NCBI GenBank assembly: GCA_012744435.1
Contig: JAAYCA010000066.1
Span: 1-42,190 of the forward strand
Reading direction: 5' to 3'
Origin: Bacteroidales bacterium
GTDB lineage: Bacteria > Bacteroidota > Bacteroidia > Bacteroidales > UBA932
Length of the DNA stretch: 42,190 nucleotides
In this document: positions 7,654-15,796 of the stretch, one piece after another
Layout of the letters: the number at the start of each line of letters is the position of its first letter
Numbering within the stretch: position 1 is the stretch's first letter
The notes under the pieces: model-generated
What the model was told of the DNA's origin: nothing
The model's database searches: none
What the model saw: only the letters and a program-made list of their open reading frames with translations
Made by a program: the position numbers and the translations under genes

Positions 7654-9402
7654 ATGCGCAGACTTTCATTGACCCTTTTGCTGGCCGTCTCGGCCTGCGT
7701 GTCCGCTTTCGCCCAACACCCCAACCCCACGGTCAGCTACCTGGAGATCTATGACACCGGGACCGGGACCCGCCGGGTGGTGAAGGAGTTCCCTTTCGTC
7801 ATCGAGGCTCCCAACTGGACCCCGGACGGGAAATGGCTGGTCGTCAACCGCGGCGGACGCCTCTACAAGCTGGCCCCCGACGGGTCCACCGACCTTCTGG
7901 AGATCGACACGGGCAACATCACCCAGTGCAACAACGACCACGTGATCAGCGCCGACGGGCGATGGATCGGCCTCAGCAGCAACGATCCGGAGAACCGGCG
8001 TTCTTACAACTCCTACGTGTATGTCCTGCCCTTTGAAGGGGGAACGCCCCGGCGGATCACGCCCCTCGGACCCAGCTATCTGCATGGCATCAGCCCTGAC
8101 GGGAAACTGGCGGCCTATTGCGCCTTCCGCGGGCCGGATCAGGAGCAGGACGTCTATGTAATGCCGCTCAAGGGAGGGGAAGAGAAACGCCTGACAGACG
8201 CCCCGGGTCTCGACGACGGACCGGAGTTCAGCCCCGATGGCAAATATATCTGGTTCAACAGCGTACGGACCGGCCGCATGCAGGTCTGGCGGATGCGCAA
8301 GAACGGCAGGGAGCAGACGCAGATGACCTTCGACGAGGATATGAACTCCTGGTTCCCGCACATCTCCCCCGACGGGAAGCAGGTCGTGTATATCGCCTAC
8401 CACGACTACGAGCTGGCACCGGACCAGCATATCGCGGACCTGAACGTCCAGCTCCGCCGGATTCCCGCCACGGGCGGCGATCCCGAGGTGCTGGTGGAAT
8501 TTTTCGGCGGACAGGGGAGCCTGAACGTCAACTCCTGGAGCCCGGACAGCAAGCAGTTCGCCTTTGTCAGCTATCGCCTGGCGGAGGAGATCGACGCTCC
8601 GAAAAAGGAGATGGCCGTCCAGCTGTACTCCGTCCGCTCCCTGCTCGGCACGCCGGAGCTGTTCGGGAAGAACCACGCCTATGTCCTGTCGCGCCTCTCG
8701 CAGATGGGTTATACCGGCTCCGAAGCCGCCAGCTATGAGAACGGCAAGTTCTCCGGCCAGGAGCCCGCAGCTTTCGCCCGCATCCTGAAGGATGCCGGCC
8801 TGCCGCTCATCTCCTCCCACACCACCCGCCCGCTCACCGCGGCCGAGCTCGCTTCGGGCGACTTCTCCCAGGCGCTGGCCTGGTGGGATGCCTGCATCGC
8901 GGCGCACAAGGCCGCGGGCATCCCCCGGCTGGTCATGTCGTATTACCCGGCGCTCCGCGACACCACCGAGATGAAGACGGTGGCCGCCTATCTGGAGGCC
9001 ATCGGGCAGAAATGCAACCAGGCGGGCATCCGCTTCGGTTACCACAGCCACAACCACGAATTCCGCCGCATCGGCGACACGACCATGATGGACTGGTTCA
9101 TCTCCCATACCCGTCCCGAGAACGTGTTTTTCGAGATGGATGTCTACTGGGCGGTTGTCGGCGGCGCGAGTCCCGTGGAATACATGCAGAAGTATGCCGG
9201 CCGGTTCGAGCTGATGCACATCAAGGACAAGTATGAGATCGGCCAGAGCGGCATGGTCGGCTTCGACGCCATCTTCCGCAACTTCGGCCGCGCGGGCACG
9301 AAGGCCTTCGTGGTGGAACTGGAGCGTGCCAGCACGCCCAACATCCTCAAAGGGCTCCGCGAGAGCGCGCTCTACCTGAGAAAAGCCACTTACGTCCCGT
9401 AG
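7654..9402 (+). CDS. Secreted fusion of a PD40/TolB-like beta-propeller and a sugar phosphate isomerase/epimerase TIM barrel
   Basis: A 582-residue protein with a signal peptide (1-20, cleaved near AFA-Q). Residues 24-307 carry repeated PD40 blade motifs (WTPDGKW, ISPDGK, FSPDGKYIWF, WSPDSKQFAF), the TolB-type propeller. Residues 318-580 form a xylose-isomerase-like barrel (VQLYSVR) with the expected metal and acid residues: HSHNHEF (about 464-470), EMDVYW (494-499), HIKD and the closing VELE. In most genomes these would be two proteins; here about ten residues join them in frame. It probably acts on sugars in the periplasm. It converges on the GH3 gene at 9407 with a 4-nt gap. A weak promoter-like TATCTTCG lies at 7628-7635. 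Confidence 0.85.
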   Translation: MRRLSLTLLLAVSACVSAFAQHPNPTVSYLEIYDTGTGTRRVVKEFPFVIEAPNWTPDGKWLVVNRGGRLYKLAPDGSTDLLEIDTGNITQCNNDHVISADGRWIGLSSNDPENRRSYNSYVYVLPFEGGTPRRITPLGPSYLHGISPDGKLAAYCAFRGPDQEQDVYVMPLKGGEEKRLTDAPGLDDGPEFSPDGKYIWFNSVRTGRMQVWRMRKNGREQTQMTFDEDMNSWFPHISPDGKQVVYIAYHDYELAPDQHIADLNVQLRRIPATGGDPEVLVEFFGGQGSLNVNSWSPDSKQFAFVSYRLAEEIDAPKKEMAVQLYSVRSLLGTPELFGKNHAYVLSRLSQMGYTGSEAASYENGKFSGQEPAAFARILKDAGLPLISSHTTRPLTAAELASGDFSQALAWWDACIAAHKAAGIPRLVMSYYPALRDTTEMKTVAAYLEAIGQKCNQAGIRFGYHSHNHEFRRIGDTTMMDWFISHTRPENVFFEMDVYWAVVGGASPVEYMQKYAGRFELMHIKDKYEIGQSGMVGFDAIFRNFGRAGTKAFVVELERASTPNILKGLRESALYLRKATYVP

Positions 9403-9406
9403 GGAC

Positions 9407-11692
9407 TCACTTTACCGTCAGGACGACCCCTTGCAGGTCCCGGCTGTCGGGGCCGGTCATGATCTCGAAGTCACCGGGTTCGCAGACCCATTCCAGCTCG
9501 TGGTTGTAGAAGGCCAGGTCGTCGGCGGTGAGCGGAAAGTCCACCGTCACGCTCTGCCCGGCGGGGATGTGCACCTTCCGGAAGGCGCGCAGTTCCTTGA
9601 CGGGGCGTGTCGAGCTGGCATAGACGTCATGGATGTAGAGCTGGACGATCTCGTCGCCGTCGCGTGAGCCCGTGTTCCGGACCGTGACGGAGGCCGTTAC
9701 CGTGCCGTCCTGCGCCATCTCAGCGGCGCTCAGGCGCGGCTCGCCATATTCATAGGTCGTATAGCTGAGGCCGTATCCGAAGGGGTAGAGCGGCCCGTTG
9801 AGTTCGTCGATGTAGCAGCTCGTGAATTTGCGGTAAGGCTCGTCGTCCGGGTGCGGGCGGCCGGTGTTCTTGTGGTTGTAGTAGAGCGGAAGCTGACCTA
9901 TGCTGCGCGGGAAGGAGAGCGTCAGCTTGGCCGAAGGGTTTACGTCGCCGAAGAGCACGTCCGCAACGGCATGACCGGCCTCGGCGCCGGGGCTCCAGAC
10001 GTTCAGGATGGCATTCATCGATGCGTCTTCGTCCGTGAGGACGAGGGGACGTCCGGTCACGAGCACCAGCACCACCGGTTTGCCGGTGGCTTTCAAGGCT
10101 TTGAGCAGTTCGCGCTGCGCATCGGGGATGTCCGGGTTGGAACGGGAGGCGCCCTCGCCGTTCATGTTGGCGGTCTCGCCCACGCAGGCCACGACGACAT
10201 CCGCCGCACGCGCCTGGGCGACCGCTTCGGCGATCAGCGCGGACTGCGGCCTCGCGTGTACGGGAGGCGCCTGGAAGTTGCGCATGAAAACCTTCATCAG
10301 GCCGTAGCGCACGGACTCTTCCTGGTCTTTGTCCAGCATCAGCCAGCTGCCTTCTGCATAGCTGGTACGGGGCGCCGCCTCGGCGATGCCCTGACGGAGG
10401 GTGACGGTCTCGCCGGCGTGCGAGGTCATGGCCCAGGTGCCGTTCATCGAGGAGGCGTCGTCCGCGAGCGGACCGACCACGGCGATGCGGGTGTCCTTGC
10501 GCAGCGGCAGCACGCCGTCGTTCTTGAGCAGCACCAGGCACTCCTGCGCCACCTTCCGGGCGAAGGCCCGGTTTTCCGGAGTATAGACATCGGTGGCGAG
10601 ACGCTGCTCGTCGAAGTAGCGGAACGGGTCCTCGAAGAGGCCCAGGCGGTATTTCGCCTCCAGGATGCGCCGGCAGGCACGGTCGATGTCGGCCTCGCTG
10701 ACACGGCCCTCGTCGAGGGACTTCTGCAGCGTGCCGATGAAGCCGTCGGAGTTCATATCCATGTCCAGGCCCGCCTGCAGCGAACGGGCGGAGACTTCCT
10801 GCAGGTCACCGATGCCGTGGGCCACCTGCTCCACGACGGCCGTCGCGTCGGAAACGATGAAGCCGTCGAAGCCCCAGCTGTCGCGCAGCAGCTCCTGCAT
10901 CAGGTAGCGGTTCATCGAGGCGGGGACGCCTTCGAATTCATTGAAGGAAGACATATAGCTGGCCGCGCCGGCTTCGGCGGCCGCCTTGTAGGGATTCAGG
11001 TAGCCGTTGAGCGCCTCCTGGCGGCTCAGGAATACGGAATTGTAGTCCCGGCCCGCCTCGGCGGCGCCGTACAGGGCATAGTGCTTTACGCAGGCGAGCA
11101 GCTCATCGGGACCGATCTCCGCGTCTCGCCCCTGATAACCATAGACCATGGCCTTGGCGATCTCGCCGCCCAGGTAGGGATCCTCGCCCGCGCCCTCCGC
11201 GATGCGCCCCCAGCGGGCGTCGCGGCAGATATCCACCATCGGGCTGAATACCCAGTTCACGCCGCTGGCCGTCGCTTCCGTGGCGGCGACGCGCGCCGTC
11301 TGTTCGATCAGGTCCATGTTCCACGACGTGGACAGGCCGACGGGGATGGGGAAGACGGTCTGGTGACCGTGGATGACGTCGAGTCCGAAGATGAGCGGGA
11401 TGCCCGCACCGGACTCCAGGGCAATCTCCTGGCACTGCCGGAGAAGCTGCGGGTTGCCGGATCCGTAGATGCCGCCGAGCAGACCCTGGCGGAGCATTTT
11501 CGTGTTCTCGTCTTCTTCCGTGACGCGGTCCGCCGAGATGAAGCCCGGGGCGGAATGAAGGTTCAGCTGCCCGATCTTCTGTTCGAGGGTCATGCGGGAC
11601 ATCAAGCCGTCGATGTAACGGTCCATGTCGGACTTGGGGGCGCAGGCGACGCATGTGGCGAGCAGGGTTCCCAGGATCAATATCTTTTTCAT
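9407..11692 (-). CDS. Glycoside hydrolase family 3 beta-glucosidase (BglX-like)
   Basis: A 761-residue exported enzyme that releases terminal beta-linked sugars, most likely glucose. A lipoprotein-like signal ends at Cys about 17 (CVAC; the -3 residue is unusual). The GH3 barrel includes the WGR...GEDP signature near 161-172. The nucleophile Asp is about 282 in IVSDA, and the probable acid/base Glu is about 513 in GEGASR. A fibronectin-III-like domain closes the protein. It is the last gene of the minus-strand operon starting at 17896, 9 nt after the 715-residue membrane protein. Substrate specificity cannot be fixed from sequence. Confidence 0.93.
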   Translation of the reverse strand: MKKILILGTLLATCVACAPKSDMDRYIDGLMSRMTLEQKIGQLNLHSAPGFISADRVTEEDENTKMLRQGLLGGIYGSGNPQLLRQCQEIALESGAGIPLIFGLDVIHGHQTVFPIPVGLSTSWNMDLIEQTARVAATEATASGVNWVFSPMVDICRDARWGRIAEGAGEDPYLGGEIAKAMVYGYQGRDAEIGPDELLACVKHYALYGAAEAGRDYNSVFLSRQEALNGYLNPYKAAAEAGAASYMSSFNEFEGVPASMNRYLMQELLRDSWGFDGFIVSDATAVVEQVAHGIGDLQEVSARSLQAGLDMDMNSDGFIGTLQKSLDEGRVSEADIDRACRRILEAKYRLGLFEDPFRYFDEQRLATDVYTPENRAFARKVAQECLVLLKNDGVLPLRKDTRIAVVGPLADDASSMNGTWAMTSHAGETVTLRQGIAEAAPRTSYAEGSWLMLDKDQEESVRYGLMKVFMRNFQAPPVHARPQSALIAEAVAQARAADVVVACVGETANMNGEGASRSNPDIPDAQRELLKALKATGKPVVLVLVTGRPLVLTDEDASMNAILNVWSPGAEAGHAVADVLFGDVNPSAKLTLSFPRSIGQLPLYYNHKNTGRPHPDDEPYRKFTSCYIDELNGPLYPFGYGLSYTTYEYGEPRLSAAEMAQDGTVTASVTVRNTGSRDGDEIVQLYIHDVYASSTRPVKELRAFRKVHIPAGQSVTVDFPLTADDLAFYNHELEWVCEPGDFEIMTGPDSRDLQGVVLTVK

Positions 11693-11701
11693 TTGTTATG
11701 G

Positions 11702-13849
11702 TTAATAATTACCTGTATGATACAAGACACTGGCCAAGGTTTCATTCTTGGCCTTGTTGACCGTGTCGGCGACGGTGTCGGAGATCGTCTTGGCGTCGTC
11801 GCCTTCACCGATCATGATTTCATCGTGGCCTCTCATGATGAGTTCCGTGGCGATATTGTTGCCGCCGGTCATTTTGCCGACGCCGATTTCCAGGCCCTTT
11901 TTGACCATGGCGTTCTGGGCATTCTCGAAAGACTTATCCGGATCCTCCCCGAATTTCCCGGAGATCATATCATTCAATAATTTCTTGCCGCCTTCCAGAT
12001 GGACGTTGGCCGTGTCTTCATAGAGCATCTTGGTGATTCCTGTGACGCCCTCCCCTTTGGTAACGTCTTCGAGATGGTTCTGGGCTACGGTGACAACACC
12101 TTCTGCGAACCCTCCGGCTCCGCCCCTGATGACGCTGCGTCCTTCCGCATAGGCTTCGGAGGCGCCGACAAGCGGGGCTTTGAGCAGGTCCCGGGCATCT
12201 TTTACTTTCTTGCCTCCCGGGACGACTTCCGCCAGGACGTTGACCGTGCCGTCGGCGACCTTGTCCACGAGTTCGCATTCGGCGATCTTCTCGGAACACT
12301 CGAGTTCAACCTCGGCTGTAATATGCTGGATGTCAAGGGAGTCCTGGTAGATTCCCTTGTTCCTTTCCGTCAGGATGGCTTTTTTCGTGTCATGCTCGAT
12401 GTCCCAGATTTCGCGTTCATTGCCTTCTTCATCCGTGACCTCGACGCCGTATTCCTCGGCGATCTTCTTCACGTTCTCCTGCCGCTGCTCCTCCTCTTTC
12501 AGCATCTGCCGGTACTCCTCGAGTTTCTCCTCTTCCCGCATGGCCTCTTCGGCTTCCTTTGTGATGCGCTCCTCGTCGGAGGTGGTGCTGAACTTCTCCC
12601 AGTCTGCCTGATGGGCCTGTCCATAGCGCTTATTGATCTCTTCCTGCTCCTTCTCCCTTTGGATACGTTCGGCTTCGTAGTCATAGTCATCTTCTTCCAC
12701 TTCTTCCTCGTACCCCTCGTCGCCGTCGCCGCTTTCGGTCTCTTCCTCCTCGCCGTCATCGTCGTATTCTTCTTCTTTCCGCTCCTCCGTGTCCCAGTCG
12801 AAGCCTTCGCTTTCCACCGGGAAATCGGGGCCGCCCGCACCGCCCGCTGCACCGGCTGCGGCAGCGCCCGCCGCCGCTCCGGCGGCCGCTGCACCGGCGA
12901 TGCCGTCAATCAAACCGATGGCTCCTTTGTCATGGGTGTGGTCCCATTCGTCGGTCCAACCGTGGGTGGGTACCAGCGAGGTATGGAAGATAAAGTCTTC
13001 AAAGGCAAGATCGCTTTCCTCCTGCATGAAATTGCCATATCGCATGATCGCATCCTGCAGTTCGCTGTCCGCCCGGAGGGGGACGAATGCCAGAAGGGCG
13101 ATGCAGGTCAGGGGCGCCGCCGCACGCTGGCTCTTTCCAAGAAGGAACAACAGGAAGGCAAGGGCGCCTGCAACGAGCGCGATGAGGATGGCCCAGCGCA
13201 GCCCGAGCAGGTTCATGCCCGTGCCGGCGGTGAACCCGAGGGTCATGCCGCTCAGGAAGCGGATGATGCCTTCTTTCGACGGGACCCCCTTGCCGGAACG
13301 CTGCTTGAGGAATCCCAACAGGAAACTGAGGACAAAGCCGCTCTTCCTCCCGATGCTGCGGATGAGCAGCACGGCGGCGGCGATGCCGACCAGCCCTTCC
13401 TGCCAGCGCTGCGTGATGTTGAGGAAACTGTATAGAAAGAGCGCAAGCGCCATGCCGCCGATGAAGGACGACAGGGCGCCCGCGCTGCTGAACGCAAAAC
13501 TCTTTCCGAAACGCTTGAAACCGCTCTTGAACCCGGCCATGGGCTTGGCCCCCTTGACGAAGAGCGGGAGCACCAGGCAGTTGACCAGACTGGCTACCAG
13601 GATCTTGCCTACAATGCCACCGATGGCGCCGACGACTCCGCCGAAGATTCCTCCCTGGGCGAAAGTGAGGAAGTTCAGGACCGCCATGACCGGACTCTCG
13701 TTCATTCCCTTCTTCAGGAAGCCCAGCAGGATCCAGACGCCCGTGATGAGGATGGTCGGGAGCAGGGCAAGCGGGTTTTTCAAGAGCTGTCCGTAATTCT
13801 TGAAATAGGATTTCAAGTATTCTCCGAAGGATTGGGGGGTGTTTTCCAT
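11702..13849 (-). CDS. Multi-domain membrane protein of unknown function with acidic coiled-coil region
   Basis: A 715-residue protein I do not recognise. In order it shows: a hydrophobic N-terminal domain with several membrane segments (about 27-45, 53-98, 118-142, 150-182, 200-237); a further signal-like hydrophobic stretch at 245-260 ending LRADS; an Ala/Gly-rich run at 309-340; a strongly acidic segment at 356-392; a charged helical coiled coil at about 393-470; and a glycine-containing helical C-terminal domain at about 530-715 (VVPGGKKVKDARDLLK). That C-terminal style resembles uncharacterised modules found in large Firmicutes proteins. It starts 9 nt after a zinc-ribbon gene and ends 9 nt before a GH3 gene, inside a xylan-type operon. 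A scaffold, transport or signalling role would all be guesses. Confidence 0.85.
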   Translation of the reverse strand: MENTPQSFGEYLKSYFKNYGQLLKNPLALLPTILITGVWILLGFLKKGMNESPVMAVLNFLTFAQGGIFGGVVGAIGGIVGKILVASLVNCLVLPLFVKGAKPMAGFKSGFKRFGKSFAFSSAGALSSFIGGMALALFLYSFLNITQRWQEGLVGIAAAVLLIRSIGRKSGFVLSFLLGFLKQRSGKGVPSKEGIIRFLSGMTLGFTAGTGMNLLGLRWAILIALVAGALAFLLFLLGKSQRAAAPLTCIALLAFVPLRADSELQDAIMRYGNFMQEESDLAFEDFIFHTSLVPTHGWTDEWDHTHDKGAIGLIDGIAGAAAAGAAAGAAAAGAAGGAGGPDFPVESEGFDWDTEERKEEEYDDDGEEEETESGDGDEGYEEEVEEDDYDYEAERIQREKEQEEINKRYGQAHQADWEKFSTTSDEERITKEAEEAMREEEKLEEYRQMLKEEEQRQENVKKIAEEYGVEVTDEEGNEREIWDIEHDTKKAILTERNKGIYQDSLDIQHITAEVELECSEKIAECELVDKVADGTVNVLAEVVPGGKKVKDARDLLKAPLVGASEAYAEGRSVIRGGAGGFAEGVVTVAQNHLEDVTKGEGVTGITKMLYEDTANVHLEGGKKLLNDMISGKFGEDPDKSFENAQNAMVKKGLEIGVGKMTGGNNIATELIMRGHDEIMIGEGDDAKTISDTVADTVNKAKNETLASVLYHTGNY

Positions 13850-13858
13850 GGCCGCCTG

Positions 13859-14362
13859 TTATTCTTCAAGTCTGTGCCCGCAGTTGCCGCAGAATTTGGC
13901 TCCCGGGTTCTTGACCGGGGCGCCGCAGTTGGAGCAGAAACATATCTGGGATTCGGGTGCAGGTGCCGGTGCCGGGGGTTCCGGTGCGGCCGCGGCTTTC
14001 TCCGCTGCTTCCATCTCCTCCTTTACCTTGGCGACGATTGCGTCCCTTTCCTTTCCGGGTTCCATGGGAAAAAACAGCCAGCTGACCTGGAATTCGAGAC
14101 CGGTCGGGCAGTAGCCGATGGCGCCTTCGAGGGAGACATAGAAGAACGCGGGATCGCCCTCCTTGTGGGGATGGGCCTCGTCGTACTTCTTGGCGGCCTG
14201 GAAGAGGTCGAGGAAGGAACAGGGCGTTCCTTTCTCTGCATGTCTCCAGGCCGGGACCATCTGGTAGGCCAGGGCCACGGCCTGCATCATATAGGGGAAG
14301 TGGCCGGTAAGGAGCGCCTTCTTGGCTTGTTCCTGTTTCGGGGTAAGTTTCTGCTTTTCCAT
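13859..14362 (-). CDS. Small zinc-ribbon protein of unknown function
   Basis: A 167-residue soluble protein without signal peptide. The N-terminal about 100 residues form an unrecognised mixed helical/strand domain (GDPAFFYVSLEGAIGYC). An Ala/Pro-rich linker (about 120-140) follows, then a C-terminal four-cysteine ribbon CSNCG...CGNCG (about 144-162) that should bind one zinc. It is encoded 25 nt after uxaC and 9 nt before the 715-residue membrane protein, so the two unknown genes behave as a cassette inside the sugar operon. A second ribbon-plus-membrane-protein pair occurs at 40755-41930. Confidence 0.85.
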   Translation of the reverse strand: MEKQKLTPKQEQAKKALLTGHFPYMMQAVALAYQMVPAWRHAEKGTPCSFLDLFQAAKKYDEAHPHKEGDPAFFYVSLEGAIGYCPTGLEFQVSWLFFPMEPGKERDAIVAKVKEEMEAAEKAAAAPEPPAPAPAPESQICFCSNCGAPVKNPGAKFCGNCGHRLEE

Positions 14363-14387
14363 GAGTTATTGAGCTGTAGTCATTCAT

Positions 14388-15791
14388 TTAGAAATGGAAG
14401 AACGCCCGGGCATTCCGGTAGGAGATGTCTTCGACCATGGCGCCGATGCGCTCCATCTCGGAGGCGGGCAGGCGTCCGCTGTCCACGTCGGCGCCGATCA
14501 CGTCGCACAGGATGCGGCGGAAATACTCGTGGCGCGTGTAGCTGATGAAGCTGCGCGAATCCGTGAGCATGCCGACAAACCTGCTCAGCAACCCGAATTC
14601 GGAGAGCGTGTCCAGCTGGCGGCGCATGCCGCTTTCCTGATCCAGGAACCACCAGGCGGCACCGAGCTGCATTTTGCCGGCGACGGTGCCGTCGTTGAAA
14701 TTGCCGGCCATGGAGGCCATCACCTCGAAGTCTTTGGGATTCAGGCAGTAGAGGATGGTCTTGGCCAGTTTCCCTTCATTGTCCAGCCTGTCGAGGAAAC
14801 GGTTGCCTGCGGCTGCGATTTCCAGGTCCAGGATGGAATCGAATCCCGTATCGGGCCCGGCCTGCCGCAGCATCCGGCTGTTGTTGTTGCGGATGGGGCC
14901 GACATGGAATTGCTGGGTCCAGCCCGTCTCGGCGTCCATCACGGCCAGGTCGTGCAGCAGTGCGCTCCGGAACTTGTCCAGTTCGGCGGCGTTCGGGCGC
15001 TTGCCAAGCAGGATCTTCTTGAAGATGAGCTCGATATCGAGGGCTGTATAATCTGCGGCATGGAAAGTATCCAGGCCGTGGTCGGAGAGCTTGCAGCCTG
15101 CCGCGGCGAAGAAATCGTGGCGGACCTGCAGGGCCTCGATCAGGTCGGTATAGGAGTCGATCTCCTTGCCGGCGGCCTCGCCGAGGCGCCGGAGGTATTC
15201 TTTGTAGCTCTTTGGATCCTCGATGGCCAGGGCTTTGTCCGGGCGCCAGGTCGGCAGGACCTTGGTGCCGAAGGGATGCTCCGCGATCTGTCTGTGCCAG
15301 CGCAGGTCGTCCGCCGGGTCGTCGGTCGTGCAGACGACCTCCACGCCGAAACGCCGGATAAGCGCCTGACCCCGGAATTCCGGCTCCTGCAGCTTTGCGT
15401 TGCATTCCTCGAAGATGTCCCGGGCGGTCCCGGGCGAAAGGAGCCGGTCGATGCCGAACACGCGCTTGAGCTCCAGGTGCGTCCAGTGGTAGAGCGGGTT
15501 GCGCATGGTGTAAGGCACGGTCTCCGCCCATTTTTCAAAGATCTCCCAGGCGGAATATTCCTTGCCCGTGACGTATTCCTCCGGGATGCCGTTTGCGCGC
15601 ATCGCGCGCCACTTGTAATGGTCCCCGCCCAGCCACAGTTGCGTAATGTCCCGGAAGCGGATATTTTCCGCGATCTCCTGCGGGCTGAGGTGACAGTGGT
15701 AGTCGATGATGGGTTGATGCTCGGCATGGGCGTGGTAGAGCGTCCGCGCCGCGGGCCCTGTGAGCATGAAATCCTCGTGGATGAAAGACAT
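14388..15791 (-). CDS. uxaC: Glucuronate/galacturonate isomerase (uronate isomerase)
   Basis: A 467-residue amidohydrolase-fold enzyme that converts D-glucuronate to fructuronate or D-galacturonate to tagaturonate, the first step of uronate catabolism. The N-terminal metal motif DYHCHLSP and the family blocks NPLYHWTHLELKR and HVGPIRNNNSRM are visible. The length is standard for UxaC. It lies 5 nt after the GH3 xylosidase-like gene, which fits removal and use of glucuronate side chains from xylan. Confidence 0.95.
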   Translation of the reverse strand: MSFIHEDFMLTGPAARTLYHAHAEHQPIIDYHCHLSPQEIAENIRFRDITQLWLGGDHYKWRAMRANGIPEEYVTGKEYSAWEIFEKWAETVPYTMRNPLYHWTHLELKRVFGIDRLLSPGTARDIFEECNAKLQEPEFRGQALIRRFGVEVVCTTDDPADDLRWHRQIAEHPFGTKVLPTWRPDKALAIEDPKSYKEYLRRLGEAAGKEIDSYTDLIEALQVRHDFFAAAGCKLSDHGLDTFHAADYTALDIELIFKKILLGKRPNAAELDKFRSALLHDLAVMDAETGWTQQFHVGPIRNNNSRMLRQAGPDTGFDSILDLEIAAAGNRFLDRLDNEGKLAKTILYCLNPKDFEVMASMAGNFNDGTVAGKMQLGAAWWFLDQESGMRRQLDTLSEFGLLSRFVGMLTDSRSFISYTRHEYFRRILCDVIGADVDSGRLPASEMERIGAMVEDISYRNARAFFHF

Positions 15792-15796
15792 GGCGG

